Below are positions 34,326 through 43,879 of a DNA stretch of 64,000 nt, in pieces. Source of the stretch: Scatosoma sp045594025 (GTDB taxonomy: Bacteria > Bacillota > Clostridia > Christensenellales > Borkfalkiaceae); the NCBI GenBank assembly GCA_045594025.1, contig JAZNXS010000030.1, positions 1-64,000 of the forward strand, read 5' to 3'. Both the position numbers and the translations under genes were made by a program. The notes beneath the pieces were generated by a model. That model made no database searches. It was not told the DNA's origin and saw only the letters and a program-made list of their open reading frames with translations. The first letter of the stretch is position 1. The number at the start of each line of letters is the position of its first letter.

Positions 34326-35587
34326 TCCATCACCTCCAAAGGATCTGCAATGCGGCCCAAAACCGCACTTGCCGCCGCCACTGCAGGGCTCGCCAAATAT
34401 ACTTCCGAATCCACGTGCCCCATTCTGCCAACGAAGTTTCTGTTCGTCGTTGCCACAGCGCGTTCCCCTGCGGCAAGGATACCCATATATCCGCCGAGAC
34501 AAGGACCGCAGGTGGGCGTGGACACGATACAGCCCGCTTCAATGAAGATTTTTAACAGTCCGTTTTCCATCGCTTGCATGTAAATATCCTGCGTTGCGGG
34601 AATGATGATGGCGCGTACTCGTTTCGCTACTTTTTTCCCTTTGAGAATTTCTGCGGCTTCCGCAAGATCTTTGTACTGTCCGTTGGTGCAGGAACCGATA
34701 ACGACTTGGTCGATTTTTACCTCGCCGATTTCGTCAAAGGTCTTTGTGTTTTCAGGCAAATGCGGAAATGCCACCGTCGATTTGATTTGAGATAAATCGA
34801 TTTCGTACGTTTCATCATATACCGCATCTTCATCTGCGGTATAGATGGGGTATTCCCTATCCGAACGCTCTTTCACGTAGCGCACCGTCTCCTCGTCCAC
34901 TTCGAAAATACCGTTCTTTGCGCCGGCTTCGATTGCCATGTTGGAGATGGTCAAACGATCGAAAATCGTCAGCGATTTTACGCCATCGCCCGTAAATTCC
35001 ATGGATTTATACAACGCACCGTCCACACCGATTTTACCGATAATATGTAAAATCACGTCCTTGCCGGATACGTATTTATTCAGCTTGCCTTTGAGGATAA
35101 ACTTGATAGCGGAAGGCACTTTAAACCAAGCCTTACCCGTCGCCATGCCGCAAGCCATATCCGTCGAGCCTACCCCCGTAGAGAACGCGCCGAGTGCGCC
35201 GTACGTGCAGGTATGGGAATCCGCGCCGATGACAACGTCGCCGGGGACAACCAAGCCCTTTTCAGGGAGTAACGCATGCTCAATGCCCATTTGCCCAACG
35301 TCATAAAAATGCGTAACCTCGTGCTGATCGCAAAAGTCTCGGCACATTTTGCATTGTGCCGCCGCTTTGATGTCTTTGTTGGGGGCAAAGTGGTCCATGA
35401 CCATGGTCACTTTGTCCTTGTCGTATACTTCGGTAGCGCCGATTCGTTCAAATTCTCGAATCGCCACAGGGGAGGTGATGTCGTTGCCCAAAACACGGTC
35501 TACGTTCACCAAAATCAACTGCCCTGCCTCTACCTTGTCCAATCCTGCGTGCGCCGCAAGGATTTTTTGCGTCATTGTCATTGACAT
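34322..35587 (-). CDS. leuC: 3-isopropylmalate dehydratase large subunit
   Basis: A 421-residue aconitase-fold protein. The [4Fe-4S] cluster cysteines lie in GSCTNGQ and TPTCGPCLGG, and DSHTCTYGALGAF is present. It is the short, archaeal-type LeuC common in Clostridia. It is coupled to leuD. Confidence 0.97.
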   Translation of the reverse strand: MSMTMTQKILAAHAGLDKVEAGQLILVNVDRVLGNDITSPVAIREFERIGATEVYDKDKVTMVMDHFAPNKDIKAAAQCKMCRDFCDQHEVTHFYDVGQMGIEHALLPEKGLVVPGDVVIGADSHTCTYGALGAFSTGVGSTDMACGMATGKAWFKVPSAIKFILKGKLNKYVSGKDVILHIIGKIGVDGALYKSMEFTGDGVKSLTIFDRLTISNMAIEAGAKNGIFEVDEETVRYVKERSDREYPIYTADEDAVYDETYEIDLSQIKSTVAFPHLPENTKTFDEIGEVKIDQVVIGSCTNGQYKDLAEAAEILKGKKVAKRVRAIIIPATQDIYMQAMENGLLKIFIEAGCIVSTPTCGPCLGGYMGILAAGERAVATTNRNFVGRMGHVDSEVYLASPAVAAASAVLGRIADPLEVME

Positions 35588-35614
35588 AGAAATACCTGTC
35601 CTATAAATAATTTT

Positions 35615-36004
35615 TTACCAAATTTCATATCCTACCAACTCGTGAACGCGGCAGGAAACCGGTTCATAGTTCGTCGTAGTTCTAGCGCAGAAACGCCATT
35701 TACCGCCAACTTCAATCAGTTCAACCGAATCATACCCCGAACCGATTACGTTGCCATCGGCATCGTAAATCAATATGGATATACTACCCGAAACGTCCTT
35801 ATCCGCCGTGTTTTCCACAATCCCTTCCACGTACACGTCGTAATATTTGTATTCTTCGTCATACATCGAGGAAATGACCGGTTCTTGCACAAGCGTAAGG
35901 TCTACGCTTTGGTTTTCAAAAAACCACCAACAACCCGTAAAGGAAAATACAGACAAAATCACCATAAGTACGGATACTAATGTTTTTGCTAATTTTGTTT
36001 TCAT
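35615..36004 (-). CDS. Small lipoprotein with FxLYD-like fold
   Basis: A 129-residue protein with a signal peptide and lipobox (SFTGC, Cys near residue 25), then a single beta-sandwich domain with VYVEGIVENTADKDVSGSISILIYDADGNVIG, as in FxLYD/bulky-sandwich families. Expected at the outer face of the membrane. GGGGGT precedes the start. It sits inside the branched-chain amino-acid operon, between ilvD and leuC. Confidence 0.85.
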   Translation of the reverse strand: MKTKLAKTLVSVLMVILSVFSFTGCWWFFENQSVDLTLVQEPVISSMYDEEYKYYDVYVEGIVENTADKDVSGSISILIYDADGNVIGSGYDSVELIEVGGKWRFCARTTTNYEPVSCRVHELVGYEIW

Positions 36005-36073
36005 GATTTTACCCCCTTTGTCGCATACATGGTATGCTTATCATTACATTTTGCTATCGCAAAGCAAAACATG

Positions 36074-37732
36074 TTACTTGTTCAATATTGCCCCTTTGTC
36101 TGCCGACGAAACCTGCGCCGCATACCGCTTCAAATACCCCGATACTTCTTTCTTTTTGATGGGCATTTCCGCTTTGCGTTTTTTCAGCTCTTCCTCGGAA
36201 ACTTTAAGCGTAATCGAATAGTTGGGAATATCAATCGAGATGACGTCGCCGTCCTTGACGTAGGCGATAACGCCGCCCGAAACCGCTTCGGGAGAAACGT
36301 GCCCGATAGACGCGCCGCGCGTTGCGCCTGAAAAACGCCCGTCCGTAATCAATGCTACGTCTTTATCCAAGCCCATACCGGCAATCGCCGACGTCGGGGA
36401 GAGCATTTCTCTCATACCCGGACCGCCTGCAGGGCCTTCATAGCGGATAACGACTACGTCGCCCTTGACAATTTTACCGCCGTAAATTGCCGCAATGCAT
36501 TCCTCTTCACTTTCAAATACCTTTGCAGGGCCTTCGTGCACCAACATTTCCGCCGCCACCGCCGCGCGCTTCACGACGCAACCGTCCGGTGCAAGATTGC
36601 CTTTTAATACCGCTATACCGCCCGTCTTTCCAAATGCATTTTCGGGTTTTCTAATCACTTCTTCATCTAGATTGACGATGCCTTCCAGGTTTTCTTTCAT
36701 GGTTTTACCCGTGCAGGTCATTACCGAGGTATCCAACAAGGAAAGCGCCTCCAACTCTTTCAATACAGCGTACACGCCGCCTGCCTCGTTGAGGTCTTCC
36801 ATGTACGTAGGGCCTGCCGGCGCCAAGTGACAAAGGTTGGGCGTTTTTTCGCTGATGACGTTCACTTCGTCCAAGTCGAAAGGTACGTTCAATTCGTTGG
36901 CAATCGCAGGCAGGTGCAGCATGCTGTTTGTCGAACAACCAAGCGCCATGTCCGCGGTGACTGCGTTACGAATCGCCGCCGCCGTCATAACATCACGAGG
37001 ACGGATATTCTTCTTCACAAGCTCCATTACCTGCATACCTGCATGCTTTGCAAGCTCGATTCTGGCAGAATATACCGCAGGAATCGTACCGTTGCCCTGC
37101 AAGCCCATACCGAGCACTTCGGTCAAGCAGTTCATGGAATTCGCCGTATACATACCCGAACACGAACCGCAGGTAGGACATACCTTTCTTTCAAACTCGG
37201 TAAGCTGTTCTTCGTTGATTTTGCCTGCTTTATAAGCGCCAACCGCCTCGAACATACTGGAAAGCGAACGCTTCTTACCGTTCACTCTCCCTGCGAGCAT
37301 CGGGCCGCCGCTTACGAATACGGTGGGAATATTCAATCTTGCCGCCGCCATCAAAAGACCGGGTACGTTCTTATCGCAGTTGGGAATCATAACGAGTCCG
37401 TCAAAACCATGTGCGCGAACCATCGCTTCCGTAGAATCCGCAATTAAATCACGGGTAACAAGGGAATATTTCATCCCCGTATGCCCCATGGCAATACCGT
37501 CGCAAACGGTGATTGCAGGGAACATAATCGGCGTTCCCCCTGCCATGGCTACGCCAAGCTTTACCGCCTGCGCAATTTTATCGAGGTTGGTGTGCCCCGG
37601 TACGATTTCGTTGTACGAACAAACGATACCGATCAAAGGGCGAGCCATTTCCTCGTCCGTCATACCCAACGCATGATACAACGATCTATGCGGCGCATTG
37701 TGAAATCCGTCTACTATTGTTTCTTTAATCAT
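36074..37732 (-). CDS. ilvD: Dihydroxy-acid dehydratase
   Basis: A 552-residue IlvD/Edd enzyme. Iron-sulfur cluster cysteines are in NCDKNVPG and CGSCSGMYTANSMNCL. It converts dihydroxy acids to 2-keto acids in valine and isoleucine synthesis. It is separated from ilvC by 194 bases that hold a repeat. Confidence 0.97.
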   Translation of the reverse strand: MIKETIVDGFHNAPHRSLYHALGMTDEEMARPLIGIVCSYNEIVPGHTNLDKIAQAVKLGVAMAGGTPIMFPAITVCDGIAMGHTGMKYSLVTRDLIADSTEAMVRAHGFDGLVMIPNCDKNVPGLLMAAARLNIPTVFVSGGPMLAGRVNGKKRSLSSMFEAVGAYKAGKINEEQLTEFERKVCPTCGSCSGMYTANSMNCLTEVLGMGLQGNGTIPAVYSARIELAKHAGMQVMELVKKNIRPRDVMTAAAIRNAVTADMALGCSTNSMLHLPAIANELNVPFDLDEVNVISEKTPNLCHLAPAGPTYMEDLNEAGGVYAVLKELEALSLLDTSVMTCTGKTMKENLEGIVNLDEEVIRKPENAFGKTGGIAVLKGNLAPDGCVVKRAAVAAEMLVHEGPAKVFESEEECIAAIYGGKIVKGDVVVIRYEGPAGGPGMREMLSPTSAIAGMGLDKDVALITDGRFSGATRGASIGHVSPEAVSGGVIAYVKDGDVISIDIPNYSITLKVSEEELKKRKAEMPIKKKEVSGYLKRYAAQVSSADKGAILNK

Positions 37733-37794
37733 AATATTTTACCTTAAGTTTGCGTGAAAGTTACTTTGATAAGTGCGCTATGAGAGCGCAAACC

Positions 37795-37926
37795 GATACA
37801 GTACGAAGCTTAAATGGATAGTTGCAAGCAGTTCAAGGCGTAGCGAGCATATTGATAGGAGTGTACTAAGCGTACACGACTGAAATACGCGGAGATACAA
37901 CGCCGAAATGCGCCGCAAATATACAT
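37795..37926. repeat. Second interspersed repeat family, copy 2, between ilvC and ilvD
   Basis: Directly 3' of the ilvC stop codon. It shares the hairpin GTGTAC-taagc-GTACAC, the ACGACTGA(A/G)ATACGCGGAG block and the G/C-rich AACGCCGAAATGCG region with copy 1 at 160-340. From 37733 to 37794 nothing else is seen apart from a GTGCGCT..AGAGCGCA hairpin. Confidence 0.75.
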
Positions 37927-38946
37927 TTAATTGTTAATAAATTTTTCCTCGTCAGCCCAACTATAAAGCTTCCGAATATCCTTCCCCACCACTTCGGACG
38001 GGTGTTCGGAAGCGAGCTTTCTCATTGCGTTGAAGTGTACTTGCGAACCTGCGTCAGACATATCCAGCAAGAATTCCTTAGCGAACGTACCGTCTTGAAT
38101 GTCCTTGAGTACCTTCTTCATTGCTTTCTTCGTTTCTTCGGTGATGATCTTCGGACCCGTGATGTAGTCGCCGTATTCCGCCGTGTTGGAGATGGAATAT
38201 TTTATTTTTTTAAAGCCGCTTTGATAAATCAAGTCTACAATAAGTTTCATTTCATGGATACATTCGAAGTAAGCGTTTCTGGGATCGTAGCCTGCTTCTA
38301 CCAACGTTTCAAAGCCTGCTTGCATCAGCGCGCAAACACCGCCGCAAAGTACGGCTTGTTCGCCGAAAAGGTCGGTTTCCGTTTCCGTACGGAAGTTGGT
38401 TTCCAAAACGCCTGCTCTTGCGCCGCCGATACCTGCTGCGTATGCAAGACCGATTTCCAAAGCGTCGCCCGTTGCGTCCTGTTCCACTGCGATCAAGCAA
38501 GGAACGCCCTTGCCTACCTGATATTCGCTACGTACCGTATGACCGGGGCCCTTGGGCGCAACCATGATTACGTTTACGTTCTTCGGGGGCTTAATGCAGC
38601 CGAAGTGAATATTGAAGCCGTGCGCAAACGCAAGCGTTTTCCCTTCCGTGAGGTTGGGTTCGATGCTTTCTTTGTAGAGCTTCGCCTGCTTTTCGTCGTT
38701 AATCAAAATCATGATAACGTCCGCCGCTGCAGCCGCTTCCGCAGCCGTCATAACCTTGACGCCTTGCTTTTCCGCCTTTTCCCAACTCTTGCTGCCCTTG
38801 TAAAGACCAACGACAACGTTCACGCCCGAATCCTTGAGGTTGAGCGCATGCGCGTGGCCTTGGGAGCCGTAACCGATGATCGCAACGGTTTTACCGTTCA
38901 ATTTGTTCAAATCGCAATCTGCTTGATAAAAAATTCTGTTTGCCAT
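37927..38946 (-). CDS. ilvC: Ketol-acid reductoisomerase
   Basis: A 339-residue class I enzyme: NADPH-binding GYGSQGHAHALNLKDSG, catalytic E/D residues in the C-terminal knotted domain (GEQAVLCGG, ECIHEMKLIVDL). It reduces and rearranges acetolactate and acetohydroxybutyrate. Normal length. AGGA precedes the start. Confidence 0.98.
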   Translation of the reverse strand: MANRIFYQADCDLNKLNGKTVAIIGYGSQGHAHALNLKDSGVNVVVGLYKGSKSWEKAEKQGVKVMTAAEAAAAADVIMILINDEKQAKLYKESIEPNLTEGKTLAFAHGFNIHFGCIKPPKNVNVIMVAPKGPGHTVRSEYQVGKGVPCLIAVEQDATGDALEIGLAYAAGIGGARAGVLETNFRTETETDLFGEQAVLCGGVCALMQAGFETLVEAGYDPRNAYFECIHEMKLIVDLIYQSGFKKIKYSISNTAEYGDYITGPKIITEETKKAMKKVLKDIQDGTFAKEFLLDMSDAGSQVHFNAMRKLASEHPSEVVGKDIRKLYSWADEEKFINN

Positions 38947-38988
38947 GATAATTTCCTGTCCTTTATGTGTAATTTTTTATTTTTCTTC

Positions 38989-39489
38989 TTATTCCGTGAA
39001 CAGAGTTTTACTTCCTCTATCCAGAGCAACGATACCGGTACGACACATTTCCAAAATACCGAACGGCTGCATCAGTTTCACAAAGGCGTCAATTTTGGAA
39101 GGACTGCCCGTCACCTCAATGCACATGCCTTCAGGAGAATAATCGATAACCCCTGCACGGAAGACGTCTACCGCTGTCATAATATCGCTACGGTATTTCG
39201 ATTGATTGCGCACCTTGATCAGCATCAGTTCTCTCTTGATGGGCTCTTCGTCTAAAACTTCTACTTTCTTGACTACAAGCAATTTCTTCAGCTGGTTGAT
39301 AAGCTGCGCTTTCATATACGAATCCCCACTCATCGCGATCGTGATACGGGAATATTCAGGATGCTCCGTTTCTCCTACCGTAAGGGCGTCGATGTTAAAT
39401 CCTCTGCGCGTGAACATTGCCGTAACCCTCGTCAATACACCCGCTTTGTTGTCTACGTATACCGCTATGACAAATTTATTGTTTTCCAT
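38989..39489 (-). CDS. ilvN: Acetolactate synthase small subunit
   Basis: A 166-residue regulatory subunit with an N-terminal ACT domain (FVIAVYVDNKAGVLTRVTAMFTRRGFNID) and the C-terminal ALS_ss_C domain. It activates IlvB and gives valine feedback inhibition. It lies 12 bases downstream of ilvB. Confidence 0.96.
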   Translation of the reverse strand: MENNKFVIAVYVDNKAGVLTRVTAMFTRRGFNIDALTVGETEHPEYSRITIAMSGDSYMKAQLINQLKKLLVVKKVEVLDEEPIKRELMLIKVRNQSKYRSDIMTAVDVFRAGVIDYSPEGMCIEVTGSPSKIDAFVKLMQPFGILEMCRTGIVALDRGSKTLFTE

Positions 39490-39501
39490 AATTTCACCCT
39501 C

Positions 39502-41181
39502 TTATTTTACTACCGTGATAATGTCGCTGATCGCGCCGCCGGGCGGAAGCATAGGAAGCACCAGCTCGTCCTTGTCAATTCTTACGTCGATCACAACGGG
39601 TTTATTCGCTTGAATCGCCGCGTCGAACGCACGTCTGAATTCCACTTCCGTTTCCGCCAAATACCCCTCTGCGCCAAATGCTTTCGCAAGCGCAACGAAA
39701 TCGGTCTTCCTTTCCAAAATTGTGTTCGAATACCGCTTCCCAAAGAACAGCGTTTGCCACTGTCTTACCATACCCAAAACACCGTTGTTCATGAGCACGA
39801 TTATAACGGGGATTTTATACGTTACCGCCGTTGCCAACTCGTTCAGGTTCATGCCGAAGCTGCCGTCGCCCGTAATCAAAATAACGGGATCTTTCGTTGC
39901 TACGTATGCGCCGATCGCTGCGCCAAGCCCAAAGCCCATCGTACCCAAGCCGCCGCTGGATACAATTCTGCGAGGACGGTCGAACGTGGAATACTGCGCC
40001 GCCCACATTTGATGTTGACCAACGTCCGTCGCCGTAATCGTGGCAGGCAATTTCTTTTCATTGATGATTGCAAATACCTGCCTGGGGGTAAGGGGCGCTT
40101 TTGCCGCCGCGGCAATTTCTTCCTCGAAACGCTTTTCTTCCCTCTTCAATTCGTCTACGCGCAACAGCCACTCGCTATTTTCTTTCTTGTCGCAAAGCTT
40201 AGCAACTCTCTTAAACGAATCCTCAATATCACCCACAAGCCCTACGTCTACTTTGACGTTTTTGTTGATTTCCGCAGAGTCGGGATCTAACTGAATGATT
40301 TTACTTCTCTTTGCAAACTTCGCTACGTTGCCCGTCGCTCTGTCGGAAAAGCGCACGCCGATGGCGATGATTAAATCGGATTCATCCTGCGCCACGGAAG
40401 AGGCGTAATGCCCGTGCATACCCTGCATACCGAGGAATCTGTCGCTCTCTTGGGGAATGCTCGAAAGCCCCATAAACGAACAACCGATTACCGCGCCGAT
40501 TTTCTTTGCAAAGGCAACGATTTCTTTGCCCATACAGAGTCCTGCTGCGCCGCCGCCTACGTAAATATAAGGTTTTTTCGAGGCATTGATCAGCTCTGCC
40601 GCCGCCTGCACGTATTTATCCTTTACCTTAGGCAAAGGCTGTTTTTCCACGATGGACTGCGGCTCGAACTCGTATTTCGCTACCTGCACGTCCTTGGGAA
40701 TATCCACAAGCACGGGGCCCGGTCTGCCCGACTTCGCTACCGAAAACGCCTCGCGAAGGGTATCCGCCAAATCCTCAATTTTATGGACGAAATAGTTATG
40801 CTTAGTAATGGGCAAAGTCACGCCCGTGATGTCGATTTCCTGGAAGCTGTCCTTACCGATGAGAGAACAGGGTACGTTACCCGTGATCGCGACCATGGGT
40901 ATGGAATCGAGCATCGCCGTAGCAATACCGGTGACGAGGTTGGTAGCACCCGGGCCACTGGTAGCGATACATACGCCAACCTTACCCGTCGCCCTCGAAT
41001 AGCCGTCCGCCGCATGCGCTGCGCCCTGTTCGTGCGCCGTCAGTACGTGATTGATTTTGTCCTTGTATTCGTACAGCGCGTCGTAAATATTGATAACCTG
41101 GCCGCCAGGATACCCGAAAACGTCGGTTACCCCCTGCTCAATTAAGGTCTGTATTAAAATTTGAGCACCGTTTAATTGCAT
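39502..41181 (-). CDS. ilvB: Acetolactate synthase large subunit
   Basis: A 559-residue ThDP enzyme. The catalytic glutamate is in HEQGAAHAADGYSRATG and the ThDP/Mg motif in GDGSFGMNLNEL...MNN. The start at 41181 (MQLNGAQ) follows GGAGAG; an upstream in-frame codon is less likely. A 266-base gap with a repeat separates it from leuA. Confidence 0.97.
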   Translation of the reverse strand: MQLNGAQILIQTLIEQGVTDVFGYPGGQVINIYDALYEYKDKINHVLTAHEQGAAHAADGYSRATGKVGVCIATSGPGATNLVTGIATAMLDSIPMVAITGNVPCSLIGKDSFQEIDITGVTLPITKHNYFVHKIEDLADTLREAFSVAKSGRPGPVLVDIPKDVQVAKYEFEPQSIVEKQPLPKVKDKYVQAAAELINASKKPYIYVGGGAAGLCMGKEIVAFAKKIGAVIGCSFMGLSSIPQESDRFLGMQGMHGHYASSVAQDESDLIIAIGVRFSDRATGNVAKFAKRSKIIQLDPDSAEINKNVKVDVGLVGDIEDSFKRVAKLCDKKENSEWLLRVDELKREEKRFEEEIAAAAKAPLTPRQVFAIINEKKLPATITATDVGQHQMWAAQYSTFDRPRRIVSSGGLGTMGFGLGAAIGAYVATKDPVILITGDGSFGMNLNELATAVTYKIPVIIVLMNNGVLGMVRQWQTLFFGKRYSNTILERKTDFVALAKAFGAEGYLAETEVEFRRAFDAAIQANKPVVIDVRIDKDELVLPMLPPGGAISDIITVVK

Positions 41182-41224
41182 ACTTCTCTCCTTGTATATT
41201 ATCATAGGTTAAGTTTTGCTGTCG

Positions 41225-41447
41225 CAAAGATGTTTCGTGGGCAATACTGTGAATTGTCCGCCCTGCGGACGTGAATTTTCGCTGTCGCTCAGTGAATTGA
41301 AAACTATGTTTTCGTGAATTGACGGCTTTGCCGTCGTTGTGGCAATAATTCCGAAACGCAACGCACAGCGTTGCAATTCACGCGCTATTAGGCGCAATTC
41401 ACGCCGTAAGGCAATTCATTTTTTCACATAGTGAAAAATTTCACTTC
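41225..41447. repeat. Composite hairpin repeat, copy C, between leuA and ilvB
   Basis: Longest copy. Hairpins joined by GTGAATT (GTCCG..CGGAC, CGCTGTCGCTCA, GAAAAC..GTTTTC, GACGGC-ttt-GCCGTC), then the conserved spacer and GCAACGC-aca-GCGTTGC, then hairpins joined by AATTCAC. Linkers on the two sides are reverse complements, so the transcript can fold as one branched structure. It ends with TTTTTCAC-ata-GTGAAAA (41420-41437), which recurs at 43594-43611. Confidence 0.85.
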
Positions 41448-43106
41448 TTATAAACTTCTGTTCACCGCCGAAACCAGCGCGCATATCGACGACGTCATAA
41501 TATCGCTGTGGATGCCGACGCCCCAGTGCGTCTCGTCTCCCTCGACAATGCTGATATACGAAGCCGCCTTCGACGTGGATTTTTCTTCCAACGCGTGGCT
41601 GACGTACGTTTCCAAAATATATTCTTTCCCTGTGACCTCTTTGATCGCGTTGGAAACACAGTCCAAACGCCCATTGCCTTGAATATCGACCAGATGTTTT
41701 TCTCCGTTATATTCAATTTCCACCTTGGCGTTGACCACTTCCGCGCTCGCGTCCTCATACGAGACGTTGATTACGCTGAGTTTCTCACGCACGTTGACGA
41801 AATCACGCAGGAAAATATCGTGTACTTCCTCAGGACTGAGTTCTTTATGCGCATGGTCAGAGATACTCTTGACATGATAACCGAACACCTCGCGCATCTT
41901 GGGCGGCAACACCAGCTTGAACTGTGTTTCGAGAACGTAACCAATCCCGCCTTTGCCCGATTGAGAATTGATACGGATAACATCCGCTTCGTACACCCTT
42001 CCAACGTCCGCAGGATCGATGGGAAGATAGGGAACCGTCCACGTTTCCGCGCCCTTTTCCACACGGTATTTCATACCCTTTGCAATCGCGTCTTGATGAG
42101 AGCCCGAAAACGCCGCGAAAACAAGCGCGCCGCTGTACGGCTGACGTTCGCCCACGTGCATTCTGGTCACACGTTCATACACTTCCGTAATCTTCGGCAA
42201 GTCGGAAAAATCCAGCCCAGGATCAATCCCTTGTGAATACATATTCAGCGCCAACGTAACAATGTCGACGTTCCCCGTTCTTTCGCCGTTACCAAACAGC
42301 GTCCCTTCGATTCTGTCGCCCCCTGCCAGCAAGCCCATTTCACTATCCGCCACCGCGCAACCTCTGTCGTTATGCGGATGCAGGGAAACGATAACGTTCT
42401 CTCTGTATTTTAAATTTTTACACATGTATTCCACTTGGTTGGCGTACACGTGCGGCATGGAATGGGACACCGTAACGGGCAGGTTGATAATCACCTTATC
42501 CTCGTTTGTCGGCTGCCATACGTCTAATACGGCGTTGCAAATCTCCGCGGCAAATTCCGGCTCTGTGCCCGTAAAGCTTTCGGGGGAATATTCAAACGTA
42601 ATTCTCCCTTCCGCTTTTTTCTTGTATTCCTTGCAAAGCTTTGCGCCGAAAACGGCAATATCCACAATTTCCTTTTTATTCCGTCTAAATACCTGCTCTC
42701 TCTGCGCTACGGACGTGGAATTGTACAAATGCACGATGGCGTGTTTTGCCCCTTTTAACGCCTCGAACGTTTTCGCAATAATATGCTCGCGCGATTGCGT
42801 CAATACCTGGATTGTCACGTCGTCGGGGATCAAATCCTGTTCAATCAACGTACGGCAAAATTCGTACTCCGTTTCACTCGCTGCAGGAAACCCGATTTCT
42901 ATTTCCTTAAAACCGACCTTACACAAAAGCTTGAAAAATTCCAGCTTTTCTTCCAGACTCATGGGGATAATCAGCGCTTGATTGCCGTCTCGCAAATCCA
43001 CACTACACCAGACGGGAGGCTTTTCCACGCAGGACTTCTTCGTCCAGTCCATCGCCACCCCTTTCGGTTCGAAATATTGTTTCACGTATTTGTTGCTATT
43101 CCTCAT
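41448..43106 (-). CDS. leuA: 2-isopropylmalate synthase
   Basis: A 552-residue enzyme of the LeuA type 2 group, starting with EPKGVAMDWTKKSCVEKPPVWCSVDLRDGNQ. Catalytic metal residues are in LRDGNQ and LHPHNDRG, and a C-terminal regulatory domain ends with a leucine-binding-like region. It condenses acetyl-CoA and 2-oxoisovalerate. First gene after the T-box leader; AGGAAC precedes the start. Confidence 0.96.
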   Translation of the reverse strand: MRNSNKYVKQYFEPKGVAMDWTKKSCVEKPPVWCSVDLRDGNQALIIPMSLEEKLEFFKLLCKVGFKEIEIGFPAASETEYEFCRTLIEQDLIPDDVTIQVLTQSREHIIAKTFEALKGAKHAIVHLYNSTSVAQREQVFRRNKKEIVDIAVFGAKLCKEYKKKAEGRITFEYSPESFTGTEPEFAAEICNAVLDVWQPTNEDKVIINLPVTVSHSMPHVYANQVEYMCKNLKYRENVIVSLHPHNDRGCAVADSEMGLLAGGDRIEGTLFGNGERTGNVDIVTLALNMYSQGIDPGLDFSDLPKITEVYERVTRMHVGERQPYSGALVFAAFSGSHQDAIAKGMKYRVEKGAETWTVPYLPIDPADVGRVYEADVIRINSQSGKGGIGYVLETQFKLVLPPKMREVFGYHVKSISDHAHKELSPEEVHDIFLRDFVNVREKLSVINVSYEDASAEVVNAKVEIEYNGEKHLVDIQGNGRLDCVSNAIKEVTGKEYILETYVSHALEEKSTSKAASYISIVEGDETHWGVGIHSDIMTSSICALVSAVNRSL

Positions 43107-43178
43107 AATCTGTTCCTATTGTTTTTTTGTCGTGAAGAGTTCTGTTTGTATCTTGGAAAGCGTCTTGAAAGTAAGAAC

Positions 43179-43440
43179 GTCTCCTTCGCCACGCGTTTAA
43201 AAAACGCCGTTACGAAAGAGACGAAGAATACTCCGCGGTACCACTCTATTTGATGCAAACGCACCCACTCGCGCCCCAAAAGGCATTCTCTGTAACGGGA
43301 GATCCCGTCCGAATCTAATAAGCAATTTCTTGCCGTTCTCTCGGCGGCTCGGGGAGGAGTATATTCCGTAGCGTTCTATCGACTCGCACCCACCGTCGAC
43401 TCTCTGCAAAGCAACCCTTACGGATTTTGTTCCCGTCATA
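43179..43440 (-). promoter_or_regulatory. T-box leader for the leuA operon (leucine specifier CUC)
   Basis: Minus strand: stem I with GCAGAGAGTCGACGGTGGG and the AG-bulge region, specifier region GAATATA-CTC-CTCCCCGAG with CTC at 43357-43359, and the T-box AGAGTGGTACCGCGG at 43233-43247. The alternative terminator could be GTCTCTTTCG...CGAAGGAGAC (43179-43222), with an inner GCGTTT..AAACGC. A leucine codon fits a leuA operon. Uncharged tRNA-Leu would allow read-through. Confidence 0.93.
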
Positions 43441-43454
43441 GCCTTTTATATAAA

Positions 43455-43583
43455 TTATTTCTTGTTCGTTTTACTCCAAGCAATCGCGCCGCAAATCAAT
43501 GCTACCACGGGAATCAAAACACCGCCCGTGATAATACTGCCACAACCTGCACAACCGCCAAATATAGCACTTACAGCACCCAT
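43455..43583 (-). CDS. 42-residue hydrophobic peptide of unknown function
   Basis: Short frame with GGAG six bases before its ATG, its own consensus promoter (43624-43653) and a leader hairpin. It encodes MGAVSAIFGGCAGCGS followed by one membrane helix (IITGGVLIPVVALICGAIAW) and a basic end SKTNKK. The glycine/cysteine-rich CAGCG motif could bind metal or just pack. Not a family I know. It lies just upstream of the T-box. Confidence 0.7.
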   Translation of the reverse strand: MGAVSAIFGGCAGCGSIITGGVLIPVVALICGAIAWSKTNKK

Positions 43584-43593
43584 AAAAATCTCC

Positions 43594-43653
43594 TTTTTCA
43601 CATAGTGAAAATATCTTTTGTATATTGTACTCTATTTCCCCTCGTCTTGTCAA
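43594..43653 (-). promoter_or_regulatory. Promoter and leader hairpin of the 42-residue peptide gene
   Basis: Minus strand: -35 TTGACA (43648-43653), 18-bp spacer, -10 TACAAT (43624-43629); TTTTCAC-tat-GTGAAAAA hairpin (43594-43611) lies in the 5' leader. Between 43654 and 43879 I see only A/T-rich sequence with no gene. Confidence 0.75.
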
Positions 43654-43879
43654 CGGATTGCCCACAGTTTTTTGTGGAAAACATAGGAAAATATCGCTTT
43701 AGCTTTGTCACTGAAAATGGTTGATTTGTGATTTACTACATTTTTACGAGAAAAACACAAGAAAGGCAAGAATGACACAAGGGCGCGTACCCTCTGCGGT
43801 CCGTAACCGAGTGTGATACGTAACATTTCACAGCGTTTTTCCGTAAAAAATCAACCAAGCGATATGATAGAGCTTTTCT

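Noticed and set aside
43197..43439. 80-residue minus-strand frame
   Set aside because: It is inside the T-box leader; its codons are explained by RNA structure.
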